NCBI GenBank assembly: GCA_002305915.1
Contig: DBRJ01000066.1
Location: forward strand, 9,078 to 42,368
DNA: 33,291 bases
Direction of reading: 5' to 3'
DNA from: Pelotomaculum sp. UBA1371
GTDB lineage: Bacteria; Bacillota; Desulfotomaculia; Desulfotomaculales; Pelotomaculaceae
Part shown: piece by piece, positions 14,262 to 22,534 of the stretch
How positions within the stretch are numbered: position 1 is the stretch's first letter
Layout of the letters: each line of letters starts with the position of its first letter
Position numbers and translations under genes: made by a program
Notes under the pieces: model-generated
Seen by the model: only the letters and a program-made list of their open reading frames with translations
The model's database searches: none
What the model was told of the DNA's origin: nothing

Positions 14262-15145
14262 GTGCTGGGTATTACAACGAAAGAAGAAGTTTTGGAAAAG
14301 GCCAAAGAATGTAATGTCAAATTTATCCGGCTGCAGTTTACCGGTATCTGCGGAGCCTTTAAAAAATATCTTCCTCCCACCATGAGATTGCTCCCGGCCA
14401 GCATGAAATCTTTATAAAAGAAGACAATGTGCTGGCAACTGCAGATAAAATTGCTACTTTCAAGTTTGTAGTCCGTACCATTGCCCAGAGGCATGGCCTC
14501 CATGCTTCTTTCATGCCGAAGCCCATCGGTACGGTGAATGGCTCCGGTCTACACCTGCACCAGTCGCTCTGGCGTCAGGAGGAGAACACCTTTGATGACC
14601 CGTCAGGACCGCTGGGGCTAAGCTCCACCGCAAGACACTATATCGGCGGTTTGCTGCGGCATGCCCGTGCCATTACCGCCCTGGCCACCCCCCTTGTGAA
14701 TTCATATAAGCGTCTCCTACCTAAAGACCTGTGCCCGGTATTAATTGCCTGGTCGGAAGAAAACAGGAATACAATCATTCGTGTTCCCGCCCAAAGGGGA
14801 AATGACACCAGGGTAATTCTGAGAAGTCCGGATCCCGCCTGCAACCCGTACCTGGTACTTGCAGCTGCCCTGGAGGCGGGTCTTGACGGTATCGTTTCAA
14901 AAATGAGCCCCCCGCCGCCGGAAAACCAGCTTGGAGCTGAAAATATGCTGGAAATAATTAAAGGCAGGGGACTCCCCCGCAGCCTGGGCGAGGCGCTGCA
15001 AGACCTGGCCGGCGACCATTTGCTGCAGGAGGCGCTGGGGCAGCATATCTGCAGGCGCTACCAGGAAAGCAAGGAGCGGGAATGGGAGCGGTTCCAGTCG
15101 GTTGTTCATCAGTGGGAGCTGGATGAATACCTTGTAAGCTACTAA
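14262..15145 (+). pseudogene. Glutamine synthetase (glnA) with a large internal deletion and frame break
   Basis: GTG 14262 follows AAAGGTGA and reads 34 normal GlnA N-terminal residues (VKFIRLQFTGICGAFKKY). The frame then runs into unrelated residues and stops at TAA 14415-14417. From about 14372 a second frame reads SHHEIAPGQHEI and continues as GlnA to the normal C-terminal end (ELDEYLVSY, TAA 15143-15145). Compared with the intact copy at 17390, residues of about 36 to 184 are missing, including the beta-grasp remainder and the EAEFF metal-binding glutamates. The relic therefore cannot be a working synthetase. The 3' part (GTG 14429 onward, 238 residues) stays open and could still be translated. 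The promoter and attenuator leader are preserved. Confidence 0.88.
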
Positions 15146-15324
15146 GTTCTCTATAAAACCTGCCTTAACTTGAATAAATTCGTCAGTTATCTAAATAAAA
15201 CCCGGGAGGAGGCTTTGCCAGGAAAACAGGGTTAGGAAGTAGCCTAAAAATTTTAAATTTATAACCTGATCCTGATGGCTTGCTTTAAGGCATATAAAAA
15301 AGTATCGAGTGGGAGGATGATGTT

Positions 15325-16902
15325 ATGAATTTCAGTAAAGGCATTAATGCTACAGCGGCTACCCTGACAAAATTGCGCACCGGCAGCAGCAAGTGTGAGT
15401 TCAGCGGCATGTGTGTCACCTGCCAGGACGGCTGTCCGGGATTGTGCGAAGTGGGTAAATCTTCCATTCGCGCCAAGGAGGTTCTCTACCCGCAGCCCTT
15501 TGGGAAAATAACTGCAGCTTCCCAGAAAGACTATCCGTTGGATTACTCCCACTTCAACATCATGGGTACAGCCGTGGGTGCCATCGGCATCGACCCGGAC
15601 CCGGACAAGGCAATTTTTCCCGCCGTCAGCCTGGAAGCCGGGATCGGGGAGGATAGCGGGATTAAGCTGGACCTGCCCATTATCATCGCGGCCATGGGTT
15701 CCACCAATGTAGCGGCCGACAACTGGGCGCACCTGGCTGCCGGGGCGGCCATCTGCGGAGTGGGCATTGTAATCGGTGAAAATGTCTGTGCCATGGACCC
15801 AAATTCCGAAATCAAGAACGGCAGGGTTATCCATTCGCCGAATTTGTCCAGGAGGGTTAAAGACTTTCAAAGGTGGTATAACAGCAAAGGGTTTATCGCC
15901 GTTCAGGCCAACGTAGAGGACACCAGCCTGGGGGTTCAGGAATACGCCCTGGAAAAACTGGGTATTGACGCGGTGGAAATCAAGTGGGGCCAGGGCGCCA
16001 AGGACATCGGCGGCGAAGTTAAGCTGAACAGCCTGGAGCGGGCCTTGCTGCTGAAGAGCCGGGGCTACATCGTCCTGCCCAATCCCGAGGACCCCAGGGT
16101 ACAGGAAGCCTATAAAGCCGGCGCATTTAAAGAGTTTGAGAGACACTCCCGGGTGGGCATGGTCAGCCAGGAAGGTTTCAACGCCAGAGTTGAACAACTG
16201 CGCAAGGCCGGCGCCAAATATGTTATGCTCAAAACTGGCGCTTACCGGCCGGCGGACCTGGCCCGGGCAGTTAAATTCGCCTCTGACGCCGGTATCGACC
16301 TGCTTACAGTGGACGGAGCAGGCGGAGGCACCGGTATGAGTCCGTGGCGGATGATGAACGAGTGGGGTGTGCCTACCGTTTACATTCAGGCTCTGCTGGT
16401 CAAGTATCTTGACAAACTGGCGGCCCGGGGTGCCTATGTGCCTCCGGTGGCCATAGCAGGGGGCTTTACCCTGGAAGACCATCTTTTTAAGGGGTTGGCC
16501 CTGGGCGCCCCGCACATCAAGGCCATTGGCATGGCCCGCTCCCCCCTTACCGCCGCCATGGTTGGGAAAACCGTTGGGGAAGCTGTTAAAAACGGCAAGG
16601 TACCGCCGGAATATCAAAAATACGGCCGGTCCATTGACCAGATCTTTATTGCTGCGTCAGAACTTAAGGGGAAATTGGGCAGCGAATTTGACAGCCTTCC
16701 ACTGGGCGCAATCGGTGTCTACAGCTACTTCGAGCGCCTGGCCCAGGGCCTCAGGCAACTGATGTGCGGCGCCCGCAAATTTGCCCTCAGTCATATCAGC
16801 CGGGACGACCTGGCGGCATTGACCAGGGAAGCAGCTGAAATAACCGGTATCCGTTACATCATGGAGGTTGATGCGGAAGAAGTGGAAAATATTTTGAGCT
16901 AG
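15325..16902 (+). CDS. FMN-binding glutamate synthase-family protein (GltB2/GltS-type)
   Basis: The 525-residue protein matches the FMN/synthase domain of glutamate synthase, which makes glutamate from 2-oxoglutarate and ammonia using reduced ferredoxin or a flavoprotein partner. ATG 15325 follows GGGAGGATGATG. The N-terminus has five cysteines (24, 30, 33, 37, 41; CVTCQDGCPGLC), likely an iron-sulfur site. FMN-barrel motifs follow: VDGAGGGTGMSPW, AIAGGFTLEDH and KAIGMARSPLTAAM. The amidotransferase domain of large GltB is absent, as in archaeal-type stand-alone forms, so ammonia or a separate glutaminase would supply nitrogen. It lies between two glnA relics and close to an intact glnA, consistent with a GS/GOGAT role. 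It is uninterrupted. Confidence 0.88.
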   Translation: MNFSKGINATAATLTKLRTGSSKCEFSGMCVTCQDGCPGLCEVGKSSIRAKEVLYPQPFGKITAASQKDYPLDYSHFNIMGTAVGAIGIDPDPDKAIFPAVSLEAGIGEDSGIKLDLPIIIAAMGSTNVAADNWAHLAAGAAICGVGIVIGENVCAMDPNSEIKNGRVIHSPNLSRRVKDFQRWYNSKGFIAVQANVEDTSLGVQEYALEKLGIDAVEIKWGQGAKDIGGEVKLNSLERALLLKSRGYIVLPNPEDPRVQEAYKAGAFKEFERHSRVGMVSQEGFNARVEQLRKAGAKYVMLKTGAYRPADLARAVKFASDAGIDLLTVDGAGGGTGMSPWRMMNEWGVPTVYIQALLVKYLDKLAARGAYVPPVAIAGGFTLEDHLFKGLALGAPHIKAIGMARSPLTAAMVGKTVGEAVKNGKVPPEYQKYGRSIDQIFIAASELKGKLGSEFDSLPLGAIGVYSYFERLAQGLRQLMCGARKFALSHISRDDLAALTREAAEITGIRYIMEVDAEEVENILS

Positions 16903-16938
16903 CTTCTAATAAGGGAGGAAAGTGAAAAATCATACATC

Positions 16939-17117
16939 TTGAGCCTGCCTGGAAACCTCTGTAAGGCGCTTGAGGAACTGGCCAACGATGAAGTAATCAA
17001 GAGTGTCCTGCAGCCCCATATTTTCGATAAGTTTGTAGAGAAAGATGCACGTATGGGACAGCTTCCGCGTACAGGTTCATCTTTGGGAAGTGGAAAGAAT
17101 ACCTGACCAGGTTATAG
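16939..17117 (+). pseudogene. glnA C-terminal fossil
   Basis: One frame reads LPGNLCKALEELANDEVIK ... HIFDKFVEKD, which aligns with the GlnA C-terminal helix of the intact copy (LPGSLSEALAEL ... HVLQRFVEAK). The match then moves to the next frame at 17054 (WDSFRVQVHLWEV) and again at 17091 (WKEYLTRL), ending TAG 17115-17117. These correspond to the WDRYRTMVHPWEIEEYLTKF ending of the intact gene. About 390 upstream residues are gone and two frameshifts are present, so this is a decayed second glnA copy, only about 35 bases after the glutamate synthase gene. Confidence 0.8.
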
Positions 17118-17199
17118 CACCGTTAATGGTTGATTGATTCCTCGACCTGTCCTTTGTCCATGATGAGGCCAGGGGACAGATTACAGGCGGACAAAATAA

Positions 17200-17228
17200 T
17201 TGTCCATTGGACTATGGTATCTTACAAT
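17200..17228 (+). promoter_or_regulatory. Sigma-A-type promoter of glnA
   Basis: TTGTCC (17200-17205), a 17-base spacer and TACAAT (17223-17228). It predicts a leader of about 155 bases containing the hairpin at 17298-17336. Confidence 0.45.
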
Positions 17229-17297
17229 TATTGTGTTATACTATGACTTAATTACATTAGAAGGAATACAGCGTTGGATCAATGAACAAGGGGCGAT

Positions 17298-17340
17298 GGG
17301 GCCTGTAGCACGGGTTTTATGTCCGTACGTTGGCCCTTCT
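17298..17340 (+). terminator. Possible attenuator hairpin in the glnA leader
   Basis: GGGCC pairs with GGCCC (17332-17336), and an inner ACGG/CCGT helix adds to the stem. TTCTTT follows, a weak U-tract. An alternative pairing of AGGGG (about 17289-17293) with CCCCT (about 17353-17357) is possible, so the leader may be bistable. Confidence 0.35.
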
Positions 17341-17389
17341 TTCATAACTTGACCCCTCATCGACAGCGTTGGGGAAAGGATGAACAACA

Positions 17390-18721
17390 GTGGCTAAACT
17401 TACTAACGACGATGTTCGTAGTCTGGCCAAGGACCTGGGTGTCAAATTCATACGTTTGCAGTTTACAGATATATTCGGTATTCTAAAAAACGTTTCTATA
17501 ACTGTAGAGCAATTGGATAAGGCCCTGAACGGGGAGCTCATGTTTGACGGTTCTTCCATTGAGGGTTTCGTGCGCATTGAAGAATCCGACATGTACCTTC
17601 GGCCGGACCCTTCAACTTTCAATATATTTCCCTGGGGACCCAGGGAGGGAGCGGTAGCCCGGCTGATTTGCAATATTTACAATTCGGACGGCACTCCATT
17701 CTGTGGTGATCCCCGCAATGTCCTGCTTAAAGCTGTTGAGGAAGCCGAGCAACTGGGCTACACCATGAATGTGGGCCCGGAAGCGGAATTTTTCCTTTTC
17801 CATGTAGACAGGGAAGGAAGGCCCACCACCATCACCCATGATAATGCCGGGTATTTTGACCTGGCTCCGGTGGACCTGGGTGAAGACGCCCGCCGCGATA
17901 TGGTCCTGGCCCTGGAACAAATGGGTTTTGAAATTGAGGCCTCTCACCACGAACTGGCCCCGGGCCAGCACGAGATTGACTTCAAATATTCGGATGCTAT
18001 GGATATAGCCGACAAGATTGTTACTTTCAAGCTTGTGGTGCGTTCCATAGCCCAGCGGCACGGACTGCACGCCACTTTTATGCCTAAGCCTATTTTTGGG
18101 ATTGCCGGTTCCGGGATGCACTTAAACCAGTCCCTAATGAAGAACGGGGATAATGCTTTTTTCGACCCGCAGTCACCCGATGGACTGAGCCGGGAATGCC
18201 TGTATTACGTCGGGGGCCTGATGTGCCATGCCAAAGCCATCACGGCGGTGGTCAACCCGACCGTAAACTCCTATAAGCGCCTGGTTTCAGGCTATGAGGC
18301 GCCGGTCCATATCGCCTGGTCGGCACAGAACAGAAGCCCATTAATCAGGATTCCAGCCAAGAAAGGTCCTTCCACCCGGATCGAATTAAGAAGCCCCGAC
18401 CCTTCCTGCAACCCGTATCTGGCCCTGGCGGTTTGTCTCAAAGCCGGCCTGGACGGGATCCGGAATAAAATCCTGCCGCCCGGGCCCTGTAACCGGAACA
18501 TCTACGAGATGACCCGGTTAGAGCGGGAACAGATGGGCATTGGCGTTCTGCCGGGCAGCCTTAGTGAAGCCCTGGCGGAGCTTTTAAAGGATAAAGTGGT
18601 CCGAGAGGCTCTTGGCGAGCATGTCCTGCAGCGGTTTGTGGAAGCAAAGCAAATCGAATGGGACCGCTACCGCACAATGGTCCATCCCTGGGAAATTGAG
18701 GAGTACCTGACCAAGTTTTAA
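17390..18721 (+). CDS. glnA: Glutamine synthetase type I, intact copy
   Basis: ATP-dependent ligation of ammonia to glutamate. The product is 443 residues, the normal length for the Firmicute GSI-alpha group, with no insertion or adenylylation region. GTG 17390 has GGGGAAAGGA upstream; the nearby ATG at 17380 is out of frame. Motifs are the beta-grasp FDGSSIEGF (residues 52-60), the metal-binding EAEFF (131-135), SHHELAPGQHEI, GSGMHLNQSL, NSYKRLV and RSPDPSCNPYLALA. The C-terminus is WEIEEYLTKF. This is the only complete glnA of three copies in the region and would work with the glutamate synthase upstream. Confidence 0.97.
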   Translation: MAKLTNDDVRSLAKDLGVKFIRLQFTDIFGILKNVSITVEQLDKALNGELMFDGSSIEGFVRIEESDMYLRPDPSTFNIFPWGPREGAVARLICNIYNSDGTPFCGDPRNVLLKAVEEAEQLGYTMNVGPEAEFFLFHVDREGRPTTITHDNAGYFDLAPVDLGEDARRDMVLALEQMGFEIEASHHELAPGQHEIDFKYSDAMDIADKIVTFKLVVRSIAQRHGLHATFMPKPIFGIAGSGMHLNQSLMKNGDNAFFDPQSPDGLSRECLYYVGGLMCHAKAITAVVNPTVNSYKRLVSGYEAPVHIAWSAQNRSPLIRIPAKKGPSTRIELRSPDPSCNPYLALAVCLKAGLDGIRNKILPPGPCNRNIYEMTRLEREQMGIGVLPGSLSEALAELLKDKVVREALGEHVLQRFVEAKQIEWDRYRTMVHPWEIEEYLTKF

Positions 18722-19009
18722 TCTGATAATTTAGAAGTGATTTTTATAAAGATATTATAAATAATAGCGGATACAATGTTGTATTCACGGTGTTTGGCAA
18801 TGAGGCCTTAACCACGTCTGCTGTATTCCGGCGCGCCTGTGACGGGTCCTTTTCTTTTCTAGATTATGGAATTAGGAAAGGTGCCTTAACATGAATAATT
18901 ACGGACTGCCACGTAACATTGGATTAATGCAGGAAATTTTAAAACACTTAATCAATTTTTGTGATAAAATAGAATAAACGCGTAATAAGGCGCATGTAGG
19001 AGGGTTATC
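18722..19009. other. Intergenic region between glnA and ilvN
   Basis: No gene is seen. It contains a probable glnA terminator (18811-18859). A TAAAAT element at about 18965, just before ilvN, has only a weak -35, so the ilvN promoter is uncertain. The palindrome GGCGCGCC lies at about 18830. Confidence 0.5.
18811..18859 (+). terminator. Probable terminator of glnA
   Basis: ACC-A-CGTC (18811-18818, one bulged A) pairs with GACGGGT (18841-18847), and TTTTCTTTTC follows. The large loop and bulge make it moderate in quality. Confidence 0.4.
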
Positions 19010-19501
19010 TTGAAGAGCACGCTTGCAGTTCTGGTTGTCAATAAACCTGGTGTTCTGGCACGTATATCCGGGCTGCTGAGCCGGAGGGTTTTCAATATTG
19101 AAAGTATTGCGGCCGGCTATACGGAGGAACCGGATGTGACTCGCATTACCCTGGATGTGCAGGGTGATACCCAGGTTCTAAATCAGGTGATGAGGCAGCT
19201 TTCGAAACTGGTTGACGTGATAAAAATCGTGGAACTCAAGGCGGAGGAATCTGTTGAGCGGGAGCTGGCACTGGTTAAAGTGAAGGCGGAAACGAACCGC
19301 AGGTCCGACATTGTCAACCTTGTTTCGGTATTCAGGGCTAATATTATTGATGTCAATAAAGAAACCATGATCATCGAAATCCTGGGTGATGATAAAAAAA
19401 TTACAGCCCTTTGCTCGGTGCTTGAAGACTATGGTATTGTCGAAATGGTGCGCACCGGGAAAGTAGTCCTGTCCAGAGGGCCGGGGGCTGTAAAACACTA
19501 G
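19010..19501 (+). CDS. ilvN: Acetolactate synthase small (regulatory) subunit
   Basis: TTG 19010 follows TAGGAGGG at 18997-19004. The 163-residue protein has an N-terminal ACT domain (TLAVLVVNKPGVLARISGLL, FNIESIAAG) and a C-terminal ALS_ss domain (ELALVKVKAETNRRSDIVNL, IIDVNKETMIIEILG). IlvN stimulates the catalytic IlvB subunit and gives valine feedback control. Normally ilvN lies between ilvB and ilvC, but neither is here. This is either an orphan subunit acting with a distant IlvB or one copy of several. The family assignment is secure. Confidence 0.94.
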   Translation: MKSTLAVLVVNKPGVLARISGLLSRRVFNIESIAAGYTEEPDVTRITLDVQGDTQVLNQVMRQLSKLVDVIKIVELKAEESVERELALVKVKAETNRRSDIVNLVSVFRANIIDVNKETMIIEILGDDKKITALCSVLEDYGIVEMVRTGKVVLSRGPGAVKH

Positions 19502-19554
19502 CCTGTTTGATTGGTTTACGCAGATTTGAGCTGTTGTTAGTAAAACATGTGTTA

Positions 19555-19585
19555 TTGACATAATTGAAGTGATAGTGTATATAAT
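19555..19585 (+). promoter_or_regulatory. Promoter of mazEF
   Basis: A perfect TTGACA (19555-19560) is followed by TATATA at 19578 (spacer 17) or TATAAT at 19580 (spacer 19). It is one of the strongest promoter matches in the window, and suggests that mazEF is transcribed independently of the genes upstream. Confidence 0.75.
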
Positions 19586-19623
19586 AAGGTATATTAAACC
19601 GGCTTCATGGAGGAGGACGGCCA

Positions 19624-19899
19624 GTGTCCCAGGTAAAAAGAGTTATGATTAGCCTGCCCGATACACTTCTGGCCGAGGTGGACGGGATAGCGGCCGCTGA
19701 ACAACTAAACCGCAGCGAATTCATTCGGGAGGCCATGAAGCTATATATTGCAGAACGGAAAAGACGTCTTTTGAGAGAGCAGATGAAGAGAGGGTACCTG
19801 GAGATGGCAAGAATCAACCTGGCCCTGGCAGTGGAACATTATCGCCTTGAAGCAGAGGCAGCACGCATTATTGAAATGCCCGTTCCGGAGGTTAAATAA
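19624..19899 (+). CDS. EndoAI/MazE-type ribbon-helix-helix antitoxin
   Basis: Antitoxin of the MazF-type RNase that follows. GTG 19624 has GGAGGAGG upstream. The 91-residue product opens with a ribbon-helix-helix fold: RVMISLPDTLLAEVDGIAA, then NRSEFIREAMKLYIAERKR. The C-terminal tail (about 50-91) would wrap the toxin. The stop TAA and the toxin ATG share one base, so translation is coupled. Such antitoxins usually repress their own promoter through the RHH domain. Confidence 0.92.
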   Translation: MSQVKRVMISLPDTLLAEVDGIAAAEQLNRSEFIREAMKLYIAERKRRLLREQMKRGYLEMARINLALAVEHYRLEAEAARIIEMPVPEVK

Positions 19900-20249
19900 T
19901 GCTGATCCGTCGGGGTGAGATTTACTTCGCAGATTTAAGCCCGGTTGTCGGTTCCGAACAGGGGGGTACCAGGCCGGTGCTTATTATTCAGAACGACATA
20001 GGGAACCAGTACAGCCCCACTACTATCGTGGCAGCAATTACATCACATATCGAGAAATCCAGACTGCCCACCCATATTGAAATGCCTGCGGCTCCTGGCG
20101 GTCTAGAAAAAAATTCGGTCATTCTTCTGGAGCAAATCAGGACTATTGACAAAAGCAGGCTGATGGAAAAAGTAACTTCCCTTGAGGCTGAGATGATGGC
20201 CAGGGTTAACCAGGCTATGGAAATAAGTCTAGGCCTGGTTGATATATAA
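19899..20249 (+). CDS. EndoA/MazF-type mRNA interferase toxin
   Basis: Sequence-specific endoribonuclease toxin, 116 residues. The start ATG 19899 overlaps the antitoxin stop. Family marks are RRGEIYFADLSPVVGSEQGG, RPVLIIQND, SPTTIVAAITSH and LEKNSVILLEQIRTIDK with the catalytic Arg and neighbouring residues. In Firmicutes this pair (NdoAI/NdoA, cleaving U-rich sites) normally follows alr directly. Here it is separated from alr by an accessory interval. Confidence 0.95.
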   Translation: MLIRRGEIYFADLSPVVGSEQGGTRPVLIIQNDIGNQYSPTTIVAAITSHIEKSRLPTHIEMPAAPGGLEKNSVILLEQIRTIDKSRLMEKVTSLEAEMMARVNQAMEISLGLVDI

Positions 20250-20274
20250 GGCTATTTTTCGTATAAACATTTCC

Positions 20275-20301
20275 AATCCTTTCCCGGGAAAGGATTTTTT
20301 T
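20275..20301 (+). terminator. Intrinsic terminator after mazEF
   Basis: A near-perfect palindrome (AATCCTTTCC ... GGAAAGGATT, 20275-20296) merges into a run of seven T. It lies 25 bases after the toxin stop. Confidence 0.85.
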
Positions 20302-20381
20302 GTGTTTTTAAAAAGGGTAATTCCAGTTCAAGCCGTGCCTATATATATATAAGAATTATTATCAGAGGCGGGGTTTGAAAA

Positions 20382-21080
20382 TTGCTGCCTGTAATTGGTA
20401 TTACCTGTGCGGCAAGCCGGGGCGGCGGCAGGCTGTATTTAAACGAGCCCTATGCTGCTGCGGTAGCGGCGGCAGGAGGTCTGCCCCTGTTGCTTCCGGA
20501 AATGAGAGGGCTTGAAAATAATTATTTAAAGAGGTTGCATGGTCTGCTTCTTTCTGGTGGAGGGGATATTGATCCCTCTTTCTTTGGCCAGGAACCACAC
20601 CCCCTTACGGGCTGGATCAGTCCCCGCAGGGATGCTTTCGAGTTGGAACTGGCACGGCTCGCTCTTAAGACTGGGATACCTGTGCTGGGCATTTGCCGTG
20701 GGCTTCAGATTCTCAACGTTGCTGCCGGGGGCGATATCTGCCAGGATATCTCCATCTCCGTCAGGGCTCCCCTGAAGCACATCCAGGACGCTCCGCGCTG
20801 GCACCCCACTCACGGATTGAGAATCAATCCGGGCACCCTTCTGGCCGACCTCCTGGGTTTGGAAACCAGGGTTAATAGTTTTCATCACCAGGCCGTGGGA
20901 AGGGTTTCCGGATTATTTAGCGTGGCTGCCCGTTCTCCCGACGGCGTAATTGAGGGATTGGAAGGTCAAAACGGTTATGCTGTGGGTGTTCAGTTTCATC
21001 CTGAAGAACTATGGAAACAGGACGCCCGGTTCTTGAACATTTTTAGCTCACTGGTCGAGGCGGCTTCTTTATGCAGATAA
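20382..21080 (+). CDS. Peptidase C26 / gamma-glutamyl-gamma-aminobutyrate hydrolase-like protein
   Basis: Class I glutamine-amidotransferase fold hydrolase of the PuuD/YvdE group, 232 residues from TTG 20382 (GAGGCGGGG upstream). The catalytic triad is visible: Cys105 in GICRGLQILN, and His206 and Glu208 in VGVQFHPEEL. LLSGGGDIDP and NSFHHQAV also match. PuuD cleaves gamma-glutamyl-GABA in putrescine breakdown, but no other polyamine genes are near, so the real substrate is open. A run of TATATATATATA about 40 bases upstream may hold its -10. Confidence 0.88.
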   Translation: MLPVIGITCAASRGGGRLYLNEPYAAAVAAAGGLPLLLPEMRGLENNYLKRLHGLLLSGGGDIDPSFFGQEPHPLTGWISPRRDAFELELARLALKTGIPVLGICRGLQILNVAAGGDICQDISISVRAPLKHIQDAPRWHPTHGLRINPGTLLADLLGLETRVNSFHHQAVGRVSGLFSVAARSPDGVIEGLEGQNGYAVGVQFHPEELWKQDARFLNIFSSLVEAASLCR

Positions 21081-21237
21081 ACCAATTTGGAGTCGAAATT
21101 TGACTAAAGGAATTAAGCTTTATTCGGAGAAAGTTATCCAGGTAAATCGTTTGTTAAATATGTAGGTCAACTGACTGATATCTCGAAGATTTCTTGGTAG
21201 CAAGTTTTTGCCATATAAGGAAGAAAGAGGGAATACT

Positions 21238-22425
21238 GTGCTGGCTTTTACTGACGCAAGGGTTATTACTATGGCAGGACCGCCGCTGGAAAAGGGGACG
21301 GTTCTTGTTGACGGAGATAAAATTATTGATGTTAGAGAAGGACTGACAGTTCCACCGGATGCTGAGGTTGTCGACCTGGCGGGAAAAACAATTCTTCCCG
21401 GTATGATTGACGCTCACAGTCACTTGGGAATTGTGGAGGAAATATACCGTGAAGAGGGAGACGACTGTAATGAGATTACGGACCCCGTTACTCCGCACTT
21501 GCGGGCAATTGACGCCATAAACCCTGCAGATTTTGGTTTCCGCGACGCTCTGACCGGAGGTGTTACCACTGTTGTAACAGGACCGGGAAGCGCAAATATA
21601 ATCGGTGGTGAGATGGTTGCGCTGAAAACCTGCGGTACGGTGGTGGATGATATGATCGTCCGTTTCCCGGCCGGTCTAAAAGCCGCCCTTGGAGAGAATC
21701 CCAAGCGCAGCTATGGCCGTGAAAAAAAAGTGGCTCCGGCAACCCGCATGGCTTCAGCGGCCATCCTGAGGGAGTCCCTAGCCCGGGCGCAGGATTACTT
21801 AAAAAAGGAAGCACCGGAGAGAGATTTAAAAATGGAGGCGCTGGTAAGAGTTATAAAACAGGAAGTGCCCCTGAGGGTGCATGCCCACCGTGCCGATGAT
21901 ATCATGACTGCAGTTCGTATCGCGGAAGAGTTCAGGGTTAATCTTGTCATCGAACACTGTACCGAGGGGCACCTGGTAGCCGGTAAGCTGGCTGAAAAGG
22001 GGGTTCCCGTGGTAATCGGCCCGTTACTTTCGAACCGGGCCAAGGTGGAGCTGCAGGGAATAACACTAAATGCGGCATCGATCCTGGCCAGAGCAGGGGT
22101 CCGGTTTGCTATTATGACTGATCACCCGGTTGTGCCCATTCAGTATCTGATAGTTTCGGCCGCCCTGGCTGTAAAGGGGGGCTTACCTGAGGAGCAGGCC
22201 CTCAGAGCCGTGACCATTGACGCCGCAGCAATATTAGGCCTGGATAAACGCCTGGGCAGTCTAGAGCCAGGCAAGGATGCGGACCTTGTTGTTTGGAGCG
22301 GTAATCCCCTGGATATTTCCTCCCGGGTGGAACAAGTCTTTATAGAAGGTAACAAAGTATTTCCTTATAAAGAAGACTATCCTTCAAAAACTGATATATT
22401 TAAAAATATTACAAAAATCTATTAA
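21238..22425 (+). CDS. Amidohydrolase-superfamily metal-dependent hydrolase
   Basis: The 395-residue protein resembles imidazolonepropionase/dihydroorotase-like amidohydrolases. The start is GTG 21238 with AAGAGGG upstream; a TTG at 21208 would lie before that site. The N-terminal beta segment and GMIDAHSHLG (metal-binding HxH at 60 and 62) are clear, followed by GVTTVVTGPGSANIIGG, VHAHRADD, VIEHCTEGH and MTDHPVVP (catalytic Asp), and then the C-terminal SLEPGKDADLVVWSGNPLD. Members hydrolyse C-N bonds in cyclic or linear amides. The substrate cannot be read from sequence. It may share a transcript with the C26 peptidase upstream, which would suggest amide catabolism (inference). Confidence 0.9.
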   Translation: MLAFTDARVITMAGPPLEKGTVLVDGDKIIDVREGLTVPPDAEVVDLAGKTILPGMIDAHSHLGIVEEIYREEGDDCNEITDPVTPHLRAIDAINPADFGFRDALTGGVTTVVTGPGSANIIGGEMVALKTCGTVVDDMIVRFPAGLKAALGENPKRSYGREKKVAPATRMASAAILRESLARAQDYLKKEAPERDLKMEALVRVIKQEVPLRVHAHRADDIMTAVRIAEEFRVNLVIEHCTEGHLVAGKLAEKGVPVVIGPLLSNRAKVELQGITLNAASILARAGVRFAIMTDHPVVPIQYLIVSAALAVKGGLPEEQALRAVTIDAAAILGLDKRLGSLEPGKDADLVVWSGNPLDISSRVEQVFIEGNKVFPYKEDYPSKTDIFKNITKIY

Positions 22426-22534
22426 TCAAAAAAGGATTTTAATAATAAGTGTCGAAGTAAAGAAAATGGGATGATTATACTGTTTTGTCAGTATGTGTCA
22501 TAATATGTAGAGATATCGAAATGGGGCGATTATC

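Larger units (their letters stand above)
17118..17389. other. glnA upstream region
   Basis: No gene is seen. It contains a promoter candidate (17200-17228) and a GC-rich hairpin with a weak T-rich tail (17298-17340), followed by the glnA ribosome site. No hexaloop of the AAYGRC type is present. The nearest is a GATGGG loop at about 17295-17300, with G in place of the conserved A. Confidence 0.5.

Noticed and set aside
15259..16617. Minus-strand frame of 452 codons opposite the glutamate synthase
   Set aside because: Antisense shadow of a clearly real gene with FMN-barrel motifs; no ribosome site and no plausible product.
17291..17306. Hexaloop hairpin GGGC-GATGGG-GCCT in the leader of intact glnA as an ANTAR target
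   Set aside because: Loop position 1 is G, not A, and it does not share the AAYGRC pattern of the other two leaders.
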